A program made the translations under genes and the position numbers. From positions 1 through 64,000 of the forward strand of contig DF241078.1 of assembly GCA_000507305.1 (NCBI GenBank): DNA of 64,000 nucleotides. The letters run 5' to 3'. Shown here piece by piece: positions 34,368 through 45,419 of this stretch; the first letter of the stretch is position 1; every line of letters starts with the position of its first letter. This DNA is from Breviolum minutum Mf 1.05b.01. Taxonomy: Eukaryota; Sar; Dinophyceae; Suessiales; Symbiodiniaceae. The notes under the pieces were generated by a model. The model did not search any database, was not told the origin of the DNA, and saw only the letters and a program-made list of their open reading frames with translations.

Positions 34368-34460
34368 TAAGCCTTAAGTACATCCAAGTCCACTTTTGGG
34401 CGGTGAAGATAGGCCAACGATATCCTCAATTCGGTGATCAGGTCATCTGTGGGCACATTC
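34368..34460 (-). CDS. possible exon, minus strand, in the methyltransferase interval
   Basis: The acceptor GTGCCCACAG and a classic donor GA/GTAAGC bracket DDLITELRISLAYLHRPKVD then LDVLKAYLLE, a helical, coding-looking peptide. Its phases do not fit the motif 2 exon directly. It may be an alternative exon, part of a nested gene or a chance open frame. Confidence 0.35.
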
Positions 34461-34503
34461 CACTTGGAGAGAATGCTTCAATTCATATCGAAATATACGC
34501 GTA

Positions 34504-34588
34504 GGATCCATGGGACTGGTATATCTAAGGAAATGTATGGTTGATTTTTACAGTAAATGTACGCAGATATACCAGTCCCATGGATCTT
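34504..34588. repeat. foldback element HP4 (GGATCCATGGGAC end variant)
   Basis: GGATCCATGGGACTGGTATA and TATACCAGTCCCATGGATCT are near-perfect arms. Confidence 0.85.
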
Positions 34589-34861
34589 AAGGATTCAAAT
34601 CAAGCAGTTGACAAAATGAAAAAAAACAACCAACACAACCCTGCTTCCAGAGTCATGCATTGGACCATAACCAAGTTCCTACCATCACTGTCCAAGTTCC
34701 TACCATCCCCCTCAAGCACCACTCCAAACCGTGGCTTTTGGTATGTGGCATTGCCATAGTCCATTCAAATTGCCAGTTGTTGTCCTATAACCACAGATAC
34801 CCTATGGTTTAATACAGATTGTATAGGAGACACCTGTAGAAACAAATGAGATACCCATTAA

Positions 34862-35000
34862 CCATTCCCCCAAGTTTCGTGAGAGTTTCGTGCTTGTTTT
34901 CTTCAGACCAAGCCTCTGTCTCAACGCAGATTCTCTTGTAGCCATGATGCTTGCAACTTTCCTGGGGCCATCTGGGGGAGGATGACGAAACAGTTGTGGA
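34862..35000 (-). CDS. probable SpoU methyltransferase exon between motifs 1 and 2
   Basis: The acceptor CTCCCCCAG is followed by WPQESCKHHGYKRICVETEA then WSEENKHETLTKLGGM. The HGYKRICVETEA part resembles the short strand that precedes motif 2 in SpoU enzymes (GYxxxxxxxxA). One other frame is also open (KVASIMATRESALRQRLGL), and the phases to both neighbours are unresolved, so the reading is moderate. If correct, GGM would be followed by the LYDANLRT start of the motif 2 exon. Confidence 0.45.
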
Positions 35001-35080
35001 GCTTAGTTCCGGGAAAAAAAAACAAACAAAAAAGTTGGACATGGGAATCAGCCTTGGAAAAAAAACAACAATAGAAGCTA

Positions 35081-35190
35081 TCTAGTTGGTGGTTTCAACC
35101 CCTTTGAAAAATATGCTCGTCAAATTGGATTATTTCCCCAGGTTTCGGGGTGAAAATAAAACAATATTTGAGTTGCCACCACCGAGCTAT
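35081..35190. repeat. foldback element HP2
   Basis: CTAGTTGGTGGTTTCAACCC...TTTGAGTTGCCACCACCGAG. Confidence 0.8.
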
Positions 35191-35438
35191 TGATTGGCAC
35201 ATGTTACTGAAGTCTCAACCATCTCAACCTCTCTACCCCCCCAGGAAACGATCCAGACGTCCCATCAACTTGGGCAAAGGAAAACCATCGACTGAAAGGT
35301 AGGGCAAGGGAGGATCTGGTGATCGTTTCAGGGTGGAAAAAACCCACCAAAATGGATGTTTCACATATAGAAGTTGGTCATCTTACCCTCAATTCAGGAT
35401 GCAGGATGCAAGAAGGCAACTTTTTTTCGTTACTATCC

Positions 35439-35568
35439 CATAGGATCCGTGGGACTGGTATATTTACCTACATTGACTATAGAAATGCAACCATTCATGC
35501 AGTATACCAGTCCCAAAAATTCCACCATAAATTTGTAGGTAAATATACCAAACTCGTCCCATGGGAAC
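35439..35568. repeat. foldback element HP4, longer copy
   Basis: TAGGATCCGTGGGACTGGTA left; the right side has both TATACCAGTCCCAA and GTAGGTAAATATACCA, suggesting a nested or rearranged copy. Confidence 0.65.
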
Positions 35569-35589
35569 CCCTCATGGTTTTTTTTCGGA

Positions 35590-35712
35590 ACTTCATGGCT
35601 TCCAAGGCTCTAAAACGTTCAACATCTCCGTTGCCCTCAAGGGACAAACCCGCAACCGCCATTGATGCCGCCAAGCCATGGAGATACGTAAGGCTTCTTC
35701 GAAACGCAACGC
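35590..35712 (-). CDS. probable SpoU methyltransferase exon after motif 1
   Basis: The acceptor CGGTCTCCAG is followed in phase 0 by ALRFEEALRISMAWRHQWRL then RVCPLRATEMLNVL. The phase equals that left by the motif 1 exon (36757-36891). ALRISMAWRHQWRL resembles the loop that follows motif 1 in SpoU enzymes (R-x-S-M/A-x-G-A-x..LP). The donor is uncertain. Confidence 0.48.
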
Positions 35713-36328
35713 CTGGAGACCGTAAGACAGGGAAACTTTTCAAAAACACCACCTGGTGGCAATATGAATCATGGTACATTTCAATATATTATCAATAAGT
35801 AATCAGTAAACTTTCATATTGTTTCAACCTACCTTGTGGGAGACTTATCATCACATGTTGTCGGAAGCATTTACGTACATAAACATCTGCAATCATTCAC
35901 GTACTCACCTACTATGAGTGGTGCCATAGTGGTGCCATAACTTCATCGTGCAACCCATTGCCGAATCCAAGTTCGAATTATGCTCATGGTCGGCAAGATC
36001 AATGCACTAAACCTAGATGTCCATTTGAGAAACCTTGAAAAACCTTACTGTATGACATTCCATTTGTACATGGGATACTTATTGATTATACTAGGAATCC
36101 TTAAAATGGATTTTTCTATAATGCCAAGAAATAACCGGGGTTTTGGTCACTGCTCATTTCTTCTTGATACTTCTAACTCGTATCATCAAACAATATCAAG
36201 AATGGTTGGAAACAGGGGGAAAGATGATACGGAATCCACACCATGACTGGGTGATGTCCAGTGTCCATCAAGACATACCACAAGATGTCTTGAATCAAAC
36301 GCAACACGTGTGAGAATAAAAAATATCT

Positions 36329-36435
36329 ACCCTCCATGAAACTAACATAGCACCTGAAAATGGATGGTTGGAAGACGATCCTTTCCTTTTGGGGCCCAGC
36401 CTATTTTCAGGTGCTTATTAGTTTCAGGGAGTGTA
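36329..36435. repeat. foldback element HP1
   Basis: ACCCTCCATGAAACTAACAT and TTATTAGTTTCAGGGAGTGT arms around GGATGGTTGGAAGACGA. Confidence 0.8.
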
Positions 36436-36518
36436 AATATCTACGGACGGTTCATCTTAACCTCTTCCAAAAACAGAACAGTCAACAAGCAAATAAACAT
36501 TCTGCCAACATTCTGTAT

Positions 36519-36610
36519 CTATAGTTGGTGGTTTCCACCCATTTGAAAGCATCTTAGTCAAACAAGATCATTTTGCAAAATAGAAGTAAACATGTTTCAA
36601 CAAAACATCG
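36519..36610. repeat. foldback element HP2, right arm decayed
   Basis: TAGTTGGTGGTTTCCACCCA left; right arm only ATGTTTCAACAAAAC. Confidence 0.5.
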
Positions 36611-36756
36611 GAAGAACACATCTAAAAACTCCAACCTAAACTCTCTATGTATATATATATTTTTTTTTAATAATTCGTAAATATATACATATGGGACATC
36701 AACAACCATATGCTCCCCTTTAAAGGCGTCAACGTTGTTTGGCAGAAAATCCGCAC

Positions 36757-36891
36757 CTCTTCCGCCACTCCTCCTAGAAGCAAAGTCCCTTGAGCTCCCA
36801 GTAGCTGGGAGCAACGTAAGGCGGCTCCCACGTTGTGGGCGAAACGAAGGCCATGAAGCACCAGCAAACACGGATCCTTCACACTGGATTC
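36757..36891 (-). CDS. SpoU-type RNA methyltransferase, motif 1 exon
   Basis: This 45-codon exon is phase 0 at both ends, with acceptor TTTCACCAG and donor GAAGAG/GTGCGG. It encodes ESSVKDPCLLVLHGLRFAHN then VGAALRCSQLLGAQGTLLLG. LRFAHNVGAALRCSQLLGA is SpoU motif 1 (consensus NxGxxxRxxxxxG), including the conserved Asn and Arg that act in catalysis and RNA binding. It is the N-terminal half of the SAM-binding knot. Confidence 0.8.
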
Positions 36892-37523
36892 CTGGTGAAA
36901 CACTGGTTTTGAACGGGGCGTTTTGGGAAGAGAAGTTGGTTGTGGAAAGCCGCCATGCAAAAATGGTGAGAAGTTGCCCGTATTTTTTGGGGGGTTGAAA
37001 AAATTGTTTTGTTCTTTGTTTGGGTTTTTAAGAGTGTGAAAGATGCCTGATCCCTAAAGTACACAAAAGTGACAACGTATTAAATTTTTTACAATGTTAT
37101 ATCTTTTAATTTATCAATATATACGTTTTAAACATAGTTCTGCTGGTAAAACATCCGAACAATTCTTCAAGTGCTTCTCAAAAAGCAATACCTTCAAACA
37201 CGGGATCTTTTTATAATAGACCGCCCAGGTGGAATCGTATGGAATCTTTACATCTGCATCCTCTCCATTTGTGTACCCAAAGAATCATGGGACCCTGCAG
37301 TTACTTGGGGGGTTTGACTCTGGGTTCTTTTAAAGGATCTCCAAAACCACCAGTGACTTGAGATCTCATAGTTCTTAGGGTAGGGAAAACCCGTGGATAA
37401 AACAGATCATCTAAATCGCAGATGTTTCAGTATAGAACTCCTTGATTTGATGGTTTGATCATGGCCTGAGAAATCCCATCCATCTCATCCACTTTCCCTT
37501 TTTTAGGCCTCTGCTTCGCGCAC

Positions 37524-37666
37524 ATCCAGCAACATCTCCTCCGCATTTTGGAAGATCCGTACCGGGGCTGCGTTTCGTACGACCCGCGACCATCCAGACG
37601 CCGCATCCGCTGACTTGGCCAAACGTCGCATGGCAAAGGAAGCAAACCGGACGTCTGAGAGACACA
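37524..37666 (-). CDS. SpoU methyltransferase gene, upstream exon
   Basis: The acceptor TCTTTTCCAG is followed by CLSDVRFASFAMRRLAKSAD then AASGWSRVVRNAAPVRIFQN and AEEMLLD, to a phase 0 donor (GAT/GTGCGC). The first two bases complete a Val codon with the final G of the 38626-38760 exon. It is helical, basic, and probably a substrate-binding N-terminal extension. The frame continues a few codons to TAA at 37503 if the donor is not used. Confidence 0.62.
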
Positions 37667-38625
37667 CTGGAAAAGAGAGCAGTTCCACCTTTAATCCCCA
37701 TTTTTTTTGAATACTAAGTATATATACTATCTTAGATATTTTTTTGGGGAAAACAAACTTCACCAGGAAGCCACAATGAAGCACTTGAAACAACTGCCAA
37801 AGCTACATGTATTGTTGATGCTTATAAGTCGTCTTTTAGCATTGATCTGATGCATTAATCATTAATCAAAGAACAAATGGACAAAAAACGTAGTCTGAAA
37901 TTTGAGTGGCATGGGAAAAACCCAACTGCCTTACCTTGCCCCGTATTTTGTGGTTTGATGTGGTTTGGTTCCGAACAGTTGACGCAAAAAATATGTGCAA
38001 GAAAAGCAATAATTCCATCAAGTTAGAGATTCTATCAACTCAACTTTTTTGAGGGTCATAAATCAGATAGTTTCATTGACCCCAGCGAATTCGAGTGAAG
38101 ATCTATCTTTGTGCAGATTAGTGATTTCTGATGATGTCCTCCATCCCTGCAAATCTCAATGTCTCGGACTTGGCACCCAACCGTGTCTTACACATTTTCA
38201 ACTTGAAAGAAAAAAGCAGCTGTCAAATGGGTGAGATGGCAAGTACTCAGCGGTACTTGTTCACAGCCTAGGGTAAACAGTCTTTATATAAATATGCACA
38301 AAGATACGGTAATTACCAATATATACAGTATCCAGAATATATGTTTGCTACTGTCATCTTCCTTGGCCTTGGGAGCACACATGTTTCATCAAGCTTCTAA
38401 GCAAACACCTTTACGCGGAACACAAAAAATCTTGAAAAGATGGATGCTCACACAACAAAATGGTGCTAAGTCTCAGTCTCAAATGGTAGCCTTTTCTTCT
38501 ATTTCTTTGGAGCTAGATTCCAAAACCACTCACTTGTTCCACAGGATGAGTATCTAACAGGAGGTTCTCCAAACTGCATAAAACTGCGTTAAACCTAACT
38601 CTTTACATTTTAAGCATCTTGTTAC

Positions 38626-38760
38626 CTCTCCACAGGATAGCTGAGGTAACAAAAACCGGCCTGCTTTCTTCGTTCTTGGCTGGCACCTCCCCCTGGGGCA
38701 CAATGGAAACAACGCACCCTTCCTGTTGCCTCCAAACTGGACCAATCATCATGACTTCGG
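38626..38760 (-). CDS. SpoU methyltransferase gene, upstream exon
   Basis: Both splice sites are classic: acceptor GATGTTCCAG and donor GAGAG/GTAACAAG. The 44 full codons read EVMMIGPVWRQQEGCVVSIV then PQGEVPAKNEESRPVFVTSA. It begins with two bases that join the G of the 39866-39899 exon to give Ala and ends with one base that gives Val with the next exon. No named domain; probably part of the N-terminal extension. Confidence 0.6.
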
Positions 38761-39160
38761 CTGGAACATCATTCATGCCAAAACAATGCGATTGTTAGTA
38801 ACACCCAATACACACATTTCAATGATTTCAATTTGTGTGTGCGTGCGTTGTTTGAAGAAAAAACCGCCATATAGCCCACTGTAAAGAATTCAAACGTTCT
38901 TAGAACAACTTGCCAGGGGGCTGTCTTGGTCAAGGTCCATGGTCCAACTCTTCCATGGCGAGAAAAACAACAGCTTCAACAACCAAACATTTGGGCAACT
39001 TACTATATATCCTACAGCGTTTTGGGGTGATTCCCTTACTAAACCAACCATTTTTTGGGGTGACGAACAAACGCGCAAAAAACCCACCCCCTCGGATGCC
39101 TCTTGGAAGAATCCTGAATGGCATTTGGAAGCTTGGAGGCAAATGATGGTGCGAAATGCA

Positions 39161-39265
39161 TCTAGTTGATGGATTTTCCCCACCCATCTGAAAAATATGT
39201 TTGTCAAATTGGATTATCTCCCCAGGTAGGGGTGGAAATAAAAAATGTTTGAAACCAACACCCAG
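39161..39265. repeat. foldback element HP2
   Basis: TCTAGTTGATGGATTTTCCC...TGTTTGAAACCAACACCCAG. Confidence 0.8.
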
Positions 39266-39865
39266 CATATATATATGTATAAATAGATTTATGACATATG
39301 AATATTTGAATCTTGAGTTGTTTTCGATTGAAGACTAGCACTTGCCCACACAAATCTGCATATAAACTTAAACATGTATCTAGATCGCTGTTAAGAAAAA
39401 TAACAATTGCGAGCTAGCTGAAAAATACAAGTACCATCTCGTAACTTACTTGCCCAAAGGACAACTGAATGAAAACATACATGTTACTATTTTTTCCTAC
39501 TAAACATGCAACCCCCAAAAGTTTAAAGGCTAGCCATTGGCTGAGTCAGGGTATGAGGTCTCAAACCCCGTTGCCCGATCTCAGCAATGCATTTCTCCAA
39601 GTGCCTACTTCTGAAATGTCATTGGAAACATCAAATTTGCCAATGACACTGGATGAGAATGGATGATTAATGATTAAGTGTAATCAAAATTCATGTAACA
39701 ACATGTTTAAGATAAATATATATATATATTTATATATACAGTACATATGTATAATGATATTGATAATGAGGATTCACAAACACAAACGACATTTAGAATC
39801 TATATGCTAATCATATACCGTGATATACCTTGATGACATTTCTTTCCAGATTGGACCCGCCGGAC

Positions 39866-39899
39866 CTGGTGGTGTGTTCTCTTCTGCTGGAGATGGCGC
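39866..39899 (-). CDS. SpoU methyltransferase gene, 34-nt exon
   Basis: It encodes APSPAEENTPP between acceptor AAATCCAG and donor CACCAG/GTCCGG. The phase fits both the exon before (41638-41711) and after (38626-38760). Pro/Glu-rich, likely a flexible linker. Confidence 0.48.
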
Positions 39900-40748
39900 C
39901 TGGATTTGATGGATTTTTTGGAAACCTTGGACTTATCCAATGCCCAATGGTCTAAACGGATCGCCAACAAATTTAGAAGCATAGCACCTATAAAATGTGG
40001 ACTCTCTGAACCTAAATTATATCTTCAATCAAAATTCACCTCCAAGTATTTCCACTACTATAATTTCATTAAAAAAATCAAGAAACACACACATAACTAT
40101 AAGTGACCACTCTTTGAGGCGATTCCCCCATCTTTCACACGAAAAAAACAACAACCACCACCACTACCCCATCCCATTAGATCATCCCCCCCAAAACCTT
40201 GCAGTGGTCAGCCCTGGTGAAAATCAGGTGTAAACCGCTGATGTACACCTCGGAGGCGACGGCGGGACCATCCCGACCCACCTCTTCAACCCCCAGAATG
40301 TTTCACGGCGGGACTTTTTGTTTCACTTAAAAAATCACATGTTTTTTTTTTTGGAAAAAAGAAACATCATGTGATATTTCAAACCTCCATAACATTTTTT
40401 CAGGTTCAACATGTGAATCTTTCCAGGGATTTTGTTGCTTTCGGTCTAAACCATTTCTTTCTCCATTTGCAGTTTAGTATATGATGAGATTATGGCAATG
40501 TGCCAATGTGCGTTCCCTATCATCCCTAGCCCAAAACATGCTTTTGAAACATAAATTTGAACGTACTTTTTGCATTCAAAGGGACCTTTCCCAAATAATC
40601 CAATGAGATCTAATGAGTCTTCTGGTGTAATAGTGGAACTATGGGCAACAAAAATCAAAAAAATGCCATAATTCCAAGGTCTGAGGATGTACGCCTTACT
40701 TACCCATCGCTGATCGCTGCTGTAAAAATCTAAGCGCTCATTGTAAAT

Positions 40749-40860
40749 ACACCCCGGAAGATTAACGGCTGGAAAACCTGAGAATACGGGCCCACTGGAA
40801 GAGGAAAATCATCTTCCAAACCATCATTTTCAGGTTCTATGTTAATCTTCGATGGTGTAC
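40749..40860. repeat. foldback element HP1-like
   Basis: TACACCCCGGAAGATTAACG and CTATGTTAATCTTCGATGGT arms. Confidence 0.7.
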
Positions 40861-41250
40861 CCGCCTTTTTCCACTTGTATGATTTCAAAATCTCATGGAA
40901 ATCCCATGCAACGCCGATTGTAAAATATCAGAACTTCAAGCAAATCGACAGCGAAAGTCGACTCGAGACATTGTATACCAAAAAATACATAGATCTATAT
41001 GCATATCAACAAGTCCCAACAAAATATGGGTGGAATATCACATCCTCCAGTTTCAAGTTTGGGATTGATTTTCTCTCGGTGGCACCTTGCAATGGTCACT
41101 GACCAAACGCCTCCATGGCACCACCATCTTCACCTGTCGAATGGATGCCACTGCATGTTCAACATGTTTGAATCAATTAATGGATGCATAGGTGGTCGTT
41201 TGTCAAAGGTATTTAAGCCTTGCTTCTCATAGAAATACTCTCAAATCACA

Positions 41251-41290
41251 TACCCTCCCTGAAACTAACATGGCCCCCGAAAATAAGCCT
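41251..41290. repeat. half of a foldback element HP1
   Basis: Only the left arm (TACCCTCCCTGAAACTAACA) remains; no matching right arm within 150 bp. Confidence 0.6.
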
Positions 41291-41482
41291 TCCCAAAAGA
41301 AAAAGTTGACATTGTTTTCATGCTAGCCCAAAGTCGATGTCTGAAAAAAAAACAACCCGCAACCCGCAAACAAGACTAGTTTTGACTGGTTTTGTCTAGG
41401 AGTTTTCTTTCACAAATCGGAGAAGTTAAGTTCTCTTTGTAAAGTGTTTTTGAGCTTTTCGCGGCTTTGTTCCGGGATTGTG

Positions 41483-41584
41483 CCTGGTTGGTGGTTTCAA
41501 CCCATTTGAAAAATATGAACGTCAACATGGGAATCTTCCCCAGGTAGGGGTGAAAATAAAAAATCTTTGAAACCACCACGCAGG
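41483..41584. repeat. foldback element HP2
   Basis: CCTGGTTGGTGGTTTCAACC...TTTGAAACCACCACGCAGG. Confidence 0.85.
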
Positions 41585-41637
41585 TGCACAACGAGTCACC
41601 CGTTAAACAATCTGCAGTGTATCAAATTTTTGACGAC

Positions 41638-41711
41638 CCCTTTAGGATCCCCACAGAACCCAGGTTGGCCGCTGTACAACGTAGACCGGGGAGGGCGTTC
41701 AACGAAGACAC
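41638..41711 (-). CDS. SpoU methyltransferase gene, upstream exon
   Basis: The acceptor TTTTACCTCAG and donor AAAGGG/GTCGTC bracket 24 codons, VFVERPPRSTLYSGQPGFCG then DPKG. It leaves phase 0, as needed by the 39866-39899 exon, and takes one base from the 42102-42150 segment (C + GT = Arg). Confidence 0.5.
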
Positions 41712-41778
41712 CTGAGGTAAAAAGGCTAGGAAACATGAATAATTGATTGCATTTGAGGGTAGTCAAACAAAAAAGGGG

Positions 41779-41873
41779 TTACCCACCAGGGAATTAACAT
41801 ATCCCACCTTAGGAAAAGGAAGATCATCTTCAAAATGCCATTTTGTGGGGATATGTTAGTTCCCTGGAGGGTA
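41779..41873. repeat. foldback element HP1 (GGGAACTAACATATCCC variant)
   Basis: CCAGGGAATTAACATATCCC and GGGGATATGTTAGTTCCCTG arms. A lone left arm of the same variant lies at 19674-19701. Confidence 0.8.
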
Positions 41874-42101
41874 TATATAATGGTTACTGTTACTTTCATT
41901 TATATATGTTCCATCACATTGTCAAACAGTAACAAAAAATTTAAAACACAACTATGTTGGTTGGATACACTTTACCCCAACAATTAATTAAATGCATCCA
42001 AACACAGATGCCAAAGTAGAAAGCTAAGAGAAGCGGTTTTTCGGTTTGGTACTTCCAAAATCCCGGGATCCTCTTAAAGGTTGAACTTGTGAAGCCAGTA
42101 C

Positions 42102-42150
42102 GAACAACAGACTTCTCAAAGCCACCAACCCAAACCACAGAGGCACTATC
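42102..42150 (-). CDS. SpoU methyltransferase gene, probable upstream exon
   Basis: The acceptor AATATATTTAG is followed by DSASVVWVGGFEKSVV and the donor TTC/GTACTG, leaving one base for the next exon. The open frame continues beyond the donor, so the 3' edge depends on the phase argument. Confidence 0.42.
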
Positions 42151-43134
42151 CTAAATATATCTCAGCTTCATGACTGACAACGGTTTTTGCCATAACTTTC
42201 CTCCAACTCACAAATCTCACCATGGACCCTAGTTTTACTAAGCTGTTTACTAAGCTGTCCACGGTCAGGACTCCCTTTTCGCTGTGCGTTGTGTTGTCTC
42301 GACTTTGGTGGCCCCACATCTAATTCAATACTTCTCAGTTGCACTTGGCCCGACCAAAGCTGCACCTCTCCATGATTTCAATGAGTTCAGTGAGTGTCAG
42401 AAATCCCGTGTTTTTTTTCTCCAGACATGCTCAAAAAGGCTTGCAATGAACAGTAGCATTTGGAGCGGTATATATCCATGAGAAAACGACACTATGTAGG
42501 ACAAATGAGTTTTGTTTAAGTTCACATCTTTCTCGTTTCATGTTTATTTCCATCTCATCTCAACGGCTAAGAATGCGCTAGGCCTTCTGGTGCAGGTAGG
42601 AATGCCACCACAGAAATTTTGAATAGAGAAAGCCATAACACATTGCAGATCAAAAAGGCAGAATCAAATGTCTAATCATCAAAATACTTTCAGCTCAAGT
42701 GATTTATTTCCTTCTCTATGTTGGTGTGTTTGTTGCGTTTGTCATCTTACAACAAGTACCGCTTTGAAACCAAACATGTCAAGCCCTGATTTGCGCCGTT
42801 TGCGTGTGGACCTCCAATTGGTCGAGATCGATATCTCGCCTTGAAACGTGAACAATTGAGAGGTGATGATACAATCAGTGATACTGTCAACGGCACCTCG
42901 ATGACACGGCTATAAAAACAGTTAGTGGAGGTTGATAACCTATCCATGCCTATCCCACGAATCGCATGGTTTGGATGATGGAAAACCATCAGCAAACAAA
43001 TCTGTGCTCATGGCGTGAACTGACAATACCTTGAGAAATTGCTACGTTACATAATCTTATTCTTTTGAATATGACATTCGCATCTGTAAGCAAAGGTCAA
43101 AAACTTTATGCAAATTGGGATTAACATGAGCCAT

Positions 43135-43331
43135 CTAGTTTCCGCTATCTGGATATGGTTGTGGACAGGGACGCTTGATTTCGGAAATTGGTTTATGTCG
43201 CTCCATGTTTGGAATAAGATACTCCCTGACTACAAGCTCTATAACGGATCTCTCTTCTGATGCACTTCCACAATCAGATGTTGCAAAAAGCTTGGACATA
43301 TTGGTACTTCCCATGGTCTTGTGCACTCTAC
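43135..43331 (-). CDS. possible upstream exon of the methyltransferase gene or a separate gene
   Basis: The acceptor CATTTTGTAG is followed by 63 codons, VHKTMGSTNMSKLFATSDCG then SASEERSVIELVVREYLIPN, ending at TAG 43135-43137. It may run into a donor before the stop. Further minus-strand coding-like segments lie at 43425-43558 (SPAEFRFRFYKYLLKRVIGS) and 44490-44552 (VDGLPTRLGTSEEVG after the acceptor TTTTGTTGCAG), which could be the 5' part of the same gene. Confidence 0.4.
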
Positions 43332-43798
43332 AAAATGGAGCCAACCAAAAGTTTGAGATGCAATGCCCGCACCTTTGAAGAATAGTAAACCAACAATTGT
43401 TTTTTTGTAAGAATTTTGGGCCACGACTTTAAGAAACTTCCGATGACACGCTTCAAGAGGTACTTGTAGAACCTGAACCGAAACTCCGCTGGCGACTTTC
43501 GGTAGGCTTCATGCCAAAAATTGACACAGATGGATCTACACGGATTCTTCCAAATCACAATTTAAAATATGTGCTCAACAAATGATAATTTATTCCCTGG
43601 AAGTTCTTTCAGACCAAGCAATGAATAGTCTTTAGGATGATCCATGTCAAGGATTCCCATTTCATACCAATGGGCAAAGGCAAAGGTTGGTCTTTGAATT
43701 TGCCTGGGTAAATGTCAACACGTCATCCCTCAAAGGTATAGAAAACTGTGCTTGCGTCCGATACGACCTTAAACATCAGACAAAACAAACAAAAGCTA

Positions 43799-43908
43799 TA
43801 CCCTCGCTGAAACTAACATGGCACCTGAACATGGATGGTTGGAATACTACAGTAGGTTCCTTTTGGGATGGCCTATTTTCAGGTGCTATGTTAGTTTCAG
43901 GGAGTGTA
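43799..43908. repeat. foldback element HP1
   Basis: CCCTCGCTGAAACTAACATG and CTATGTTAGTTTCAGGGAGT arms; nearly the same sequence as the 36329 and 13591 copies. Confidence 0.8.
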
Positions 43909-44700
43909 GTCCTCAGTACTATACCATCTATACAACTTTTTTGGGTCTGTTTTGACAAACCCCACTTGAAAAAACATGTGGTTTTCATTCAACGCATTTT
44001 GGGAGCATTTTTCTAGGGGGGTGCTTTAGTTTTCAAACCCACCCAACCCAATATACAGTAGATGAAATGGGACTCCCTCCCAGTAGCTATATTTACTGTA
44101 TCACTCACTCATGTTTGTTGGTTTTCAGGGACCATGAAACACATTGATTTAGAAAAAATAGCAAGAACAACAAAAAACACTTGTTCCTCGTCTGATGATT
44201 GAAACACGTGCAAGTAATTGAGTACAATCAATCACTATCACCAACACAAGTCGAGCCACCAAAGCCACCAGAAAAGGATCGAAACATTAAAATCCCGGCC
44301 CAAAACCCTGCAAATCCCGGCCCAAAAGTACACCACACACACAATATCACACACAAAAAAAAGATGTTGATCACATCAACATGCGAAAAAAAAACTAACA
44401 ACTTTCCAATGGAATTTCCCAATTCCAAGTTGTTCAAACATCCTTTGTTTCCCAACAAAACTGAACTCCCGTGTTTTTTTTTGGAGGTCGCTTTCCGCTT
44501 GTCTTCGCCCAACCTCTTCAGAGGTGCCGAGCCTAGTTGGAAGGCCATCGACCTGCAACAAAAATTAGAGGGAGACCCCTCCATTTGTATATATATATAT
44601 ATAAATACATATATATATCAAAAACATATANTTTGCAATACTATATATATACCTACTGAGTCGTATACCCAAAAAAAAGAAGGTTGAAAAAAAATTACCT

Positions 44701-44769
44701 GGTATTTTTCGTAACCGAGGAAAAAACATATGTTTTTTTTAAAAAACCTATGTTTTTTCCAAATACCCT
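44701..44769. repeat. A/T-rich foldback (HP8 family), left of gene P
   Basis: Inverted arms GGTATTTTT...GGAAAAAACATA and TATGTTTTTTCC...AAATACC around TTTTTTTTAAAAAACC. Preceded at 44664-44684 by a 21-bp stretch also found at 62426-62446. An undetermined base lies at 44631. Confidence 0.7.
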
Positions 44770-45419
44770 CTTTTGGGGAACTCTATCATATATTAATGAC
44801 ATGTTTACATGTTCCAGTCTTGTTTGCAATAGTAGCTTTATGAATTTGACATGAACATGTAGTATCTGGCTCTACTCTTCAGTTACCGCTTAATGATCTT
44901 GATGAATAATTCTCATTCGGTAAACTGCCATTCTAACAAGTTCATCAGAACTATGCTGCACCTGTGCCAAAGGGCACCCCAAAAGGATTTAGTGGCATAT
45001 TATTGTATATTTCAGTGGCATCCACTTCAATTTTTACGATGCATCATGCATCATCAATCTTCCAGCAAAAAGAACCACATAAAAGTACAGCCTTGGGAAG
45101 TGTTTATCCATTGGGGCTCCATGTGTTTAACCCTGCTTACCTCCATTGCCTCGGCAAACCGTTCATGTATGCTAAACGACATCGAGCCCTACAGCAGTGA
45201 AGCTGTCGGGACACCCAAAACATTTTTTTCCGTTTGGCCAATTGTAAGTGGGTCTTTGCCACGGGCTGGATGTTACCTTAGTTGTTTCTGGAAAGGCGCA
45301 GCAAAATATCACCGCTATATGATCGAGATAAAAGAGTTATCATCAAACAATCAAGGGTCAATTGCCTCATGCATAATAACTAATATTGGAGTGTAAAGGG
45401 TGCCACCTCTTCAATTTTT
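44770..45419. other. probable divergent intergenic region
   Basis: The last minus-strand coding-like segment ends near 44552 and the first plus-strand one begins near 45420. No TATA-like or other promoter element can be recognised; dinoflagellate promoters are poorly defined. Plus-strand open frames at 44893-45396 are AT-rich and unconvincing. Confidence 0.4.

Noticed and set aside
35319-35798. 159-codon plus frame
   Set aside because: Overlaps an HP4 element and the minus-strand methyltransferase exon with a strong acceptor; composition is poor in its first half.
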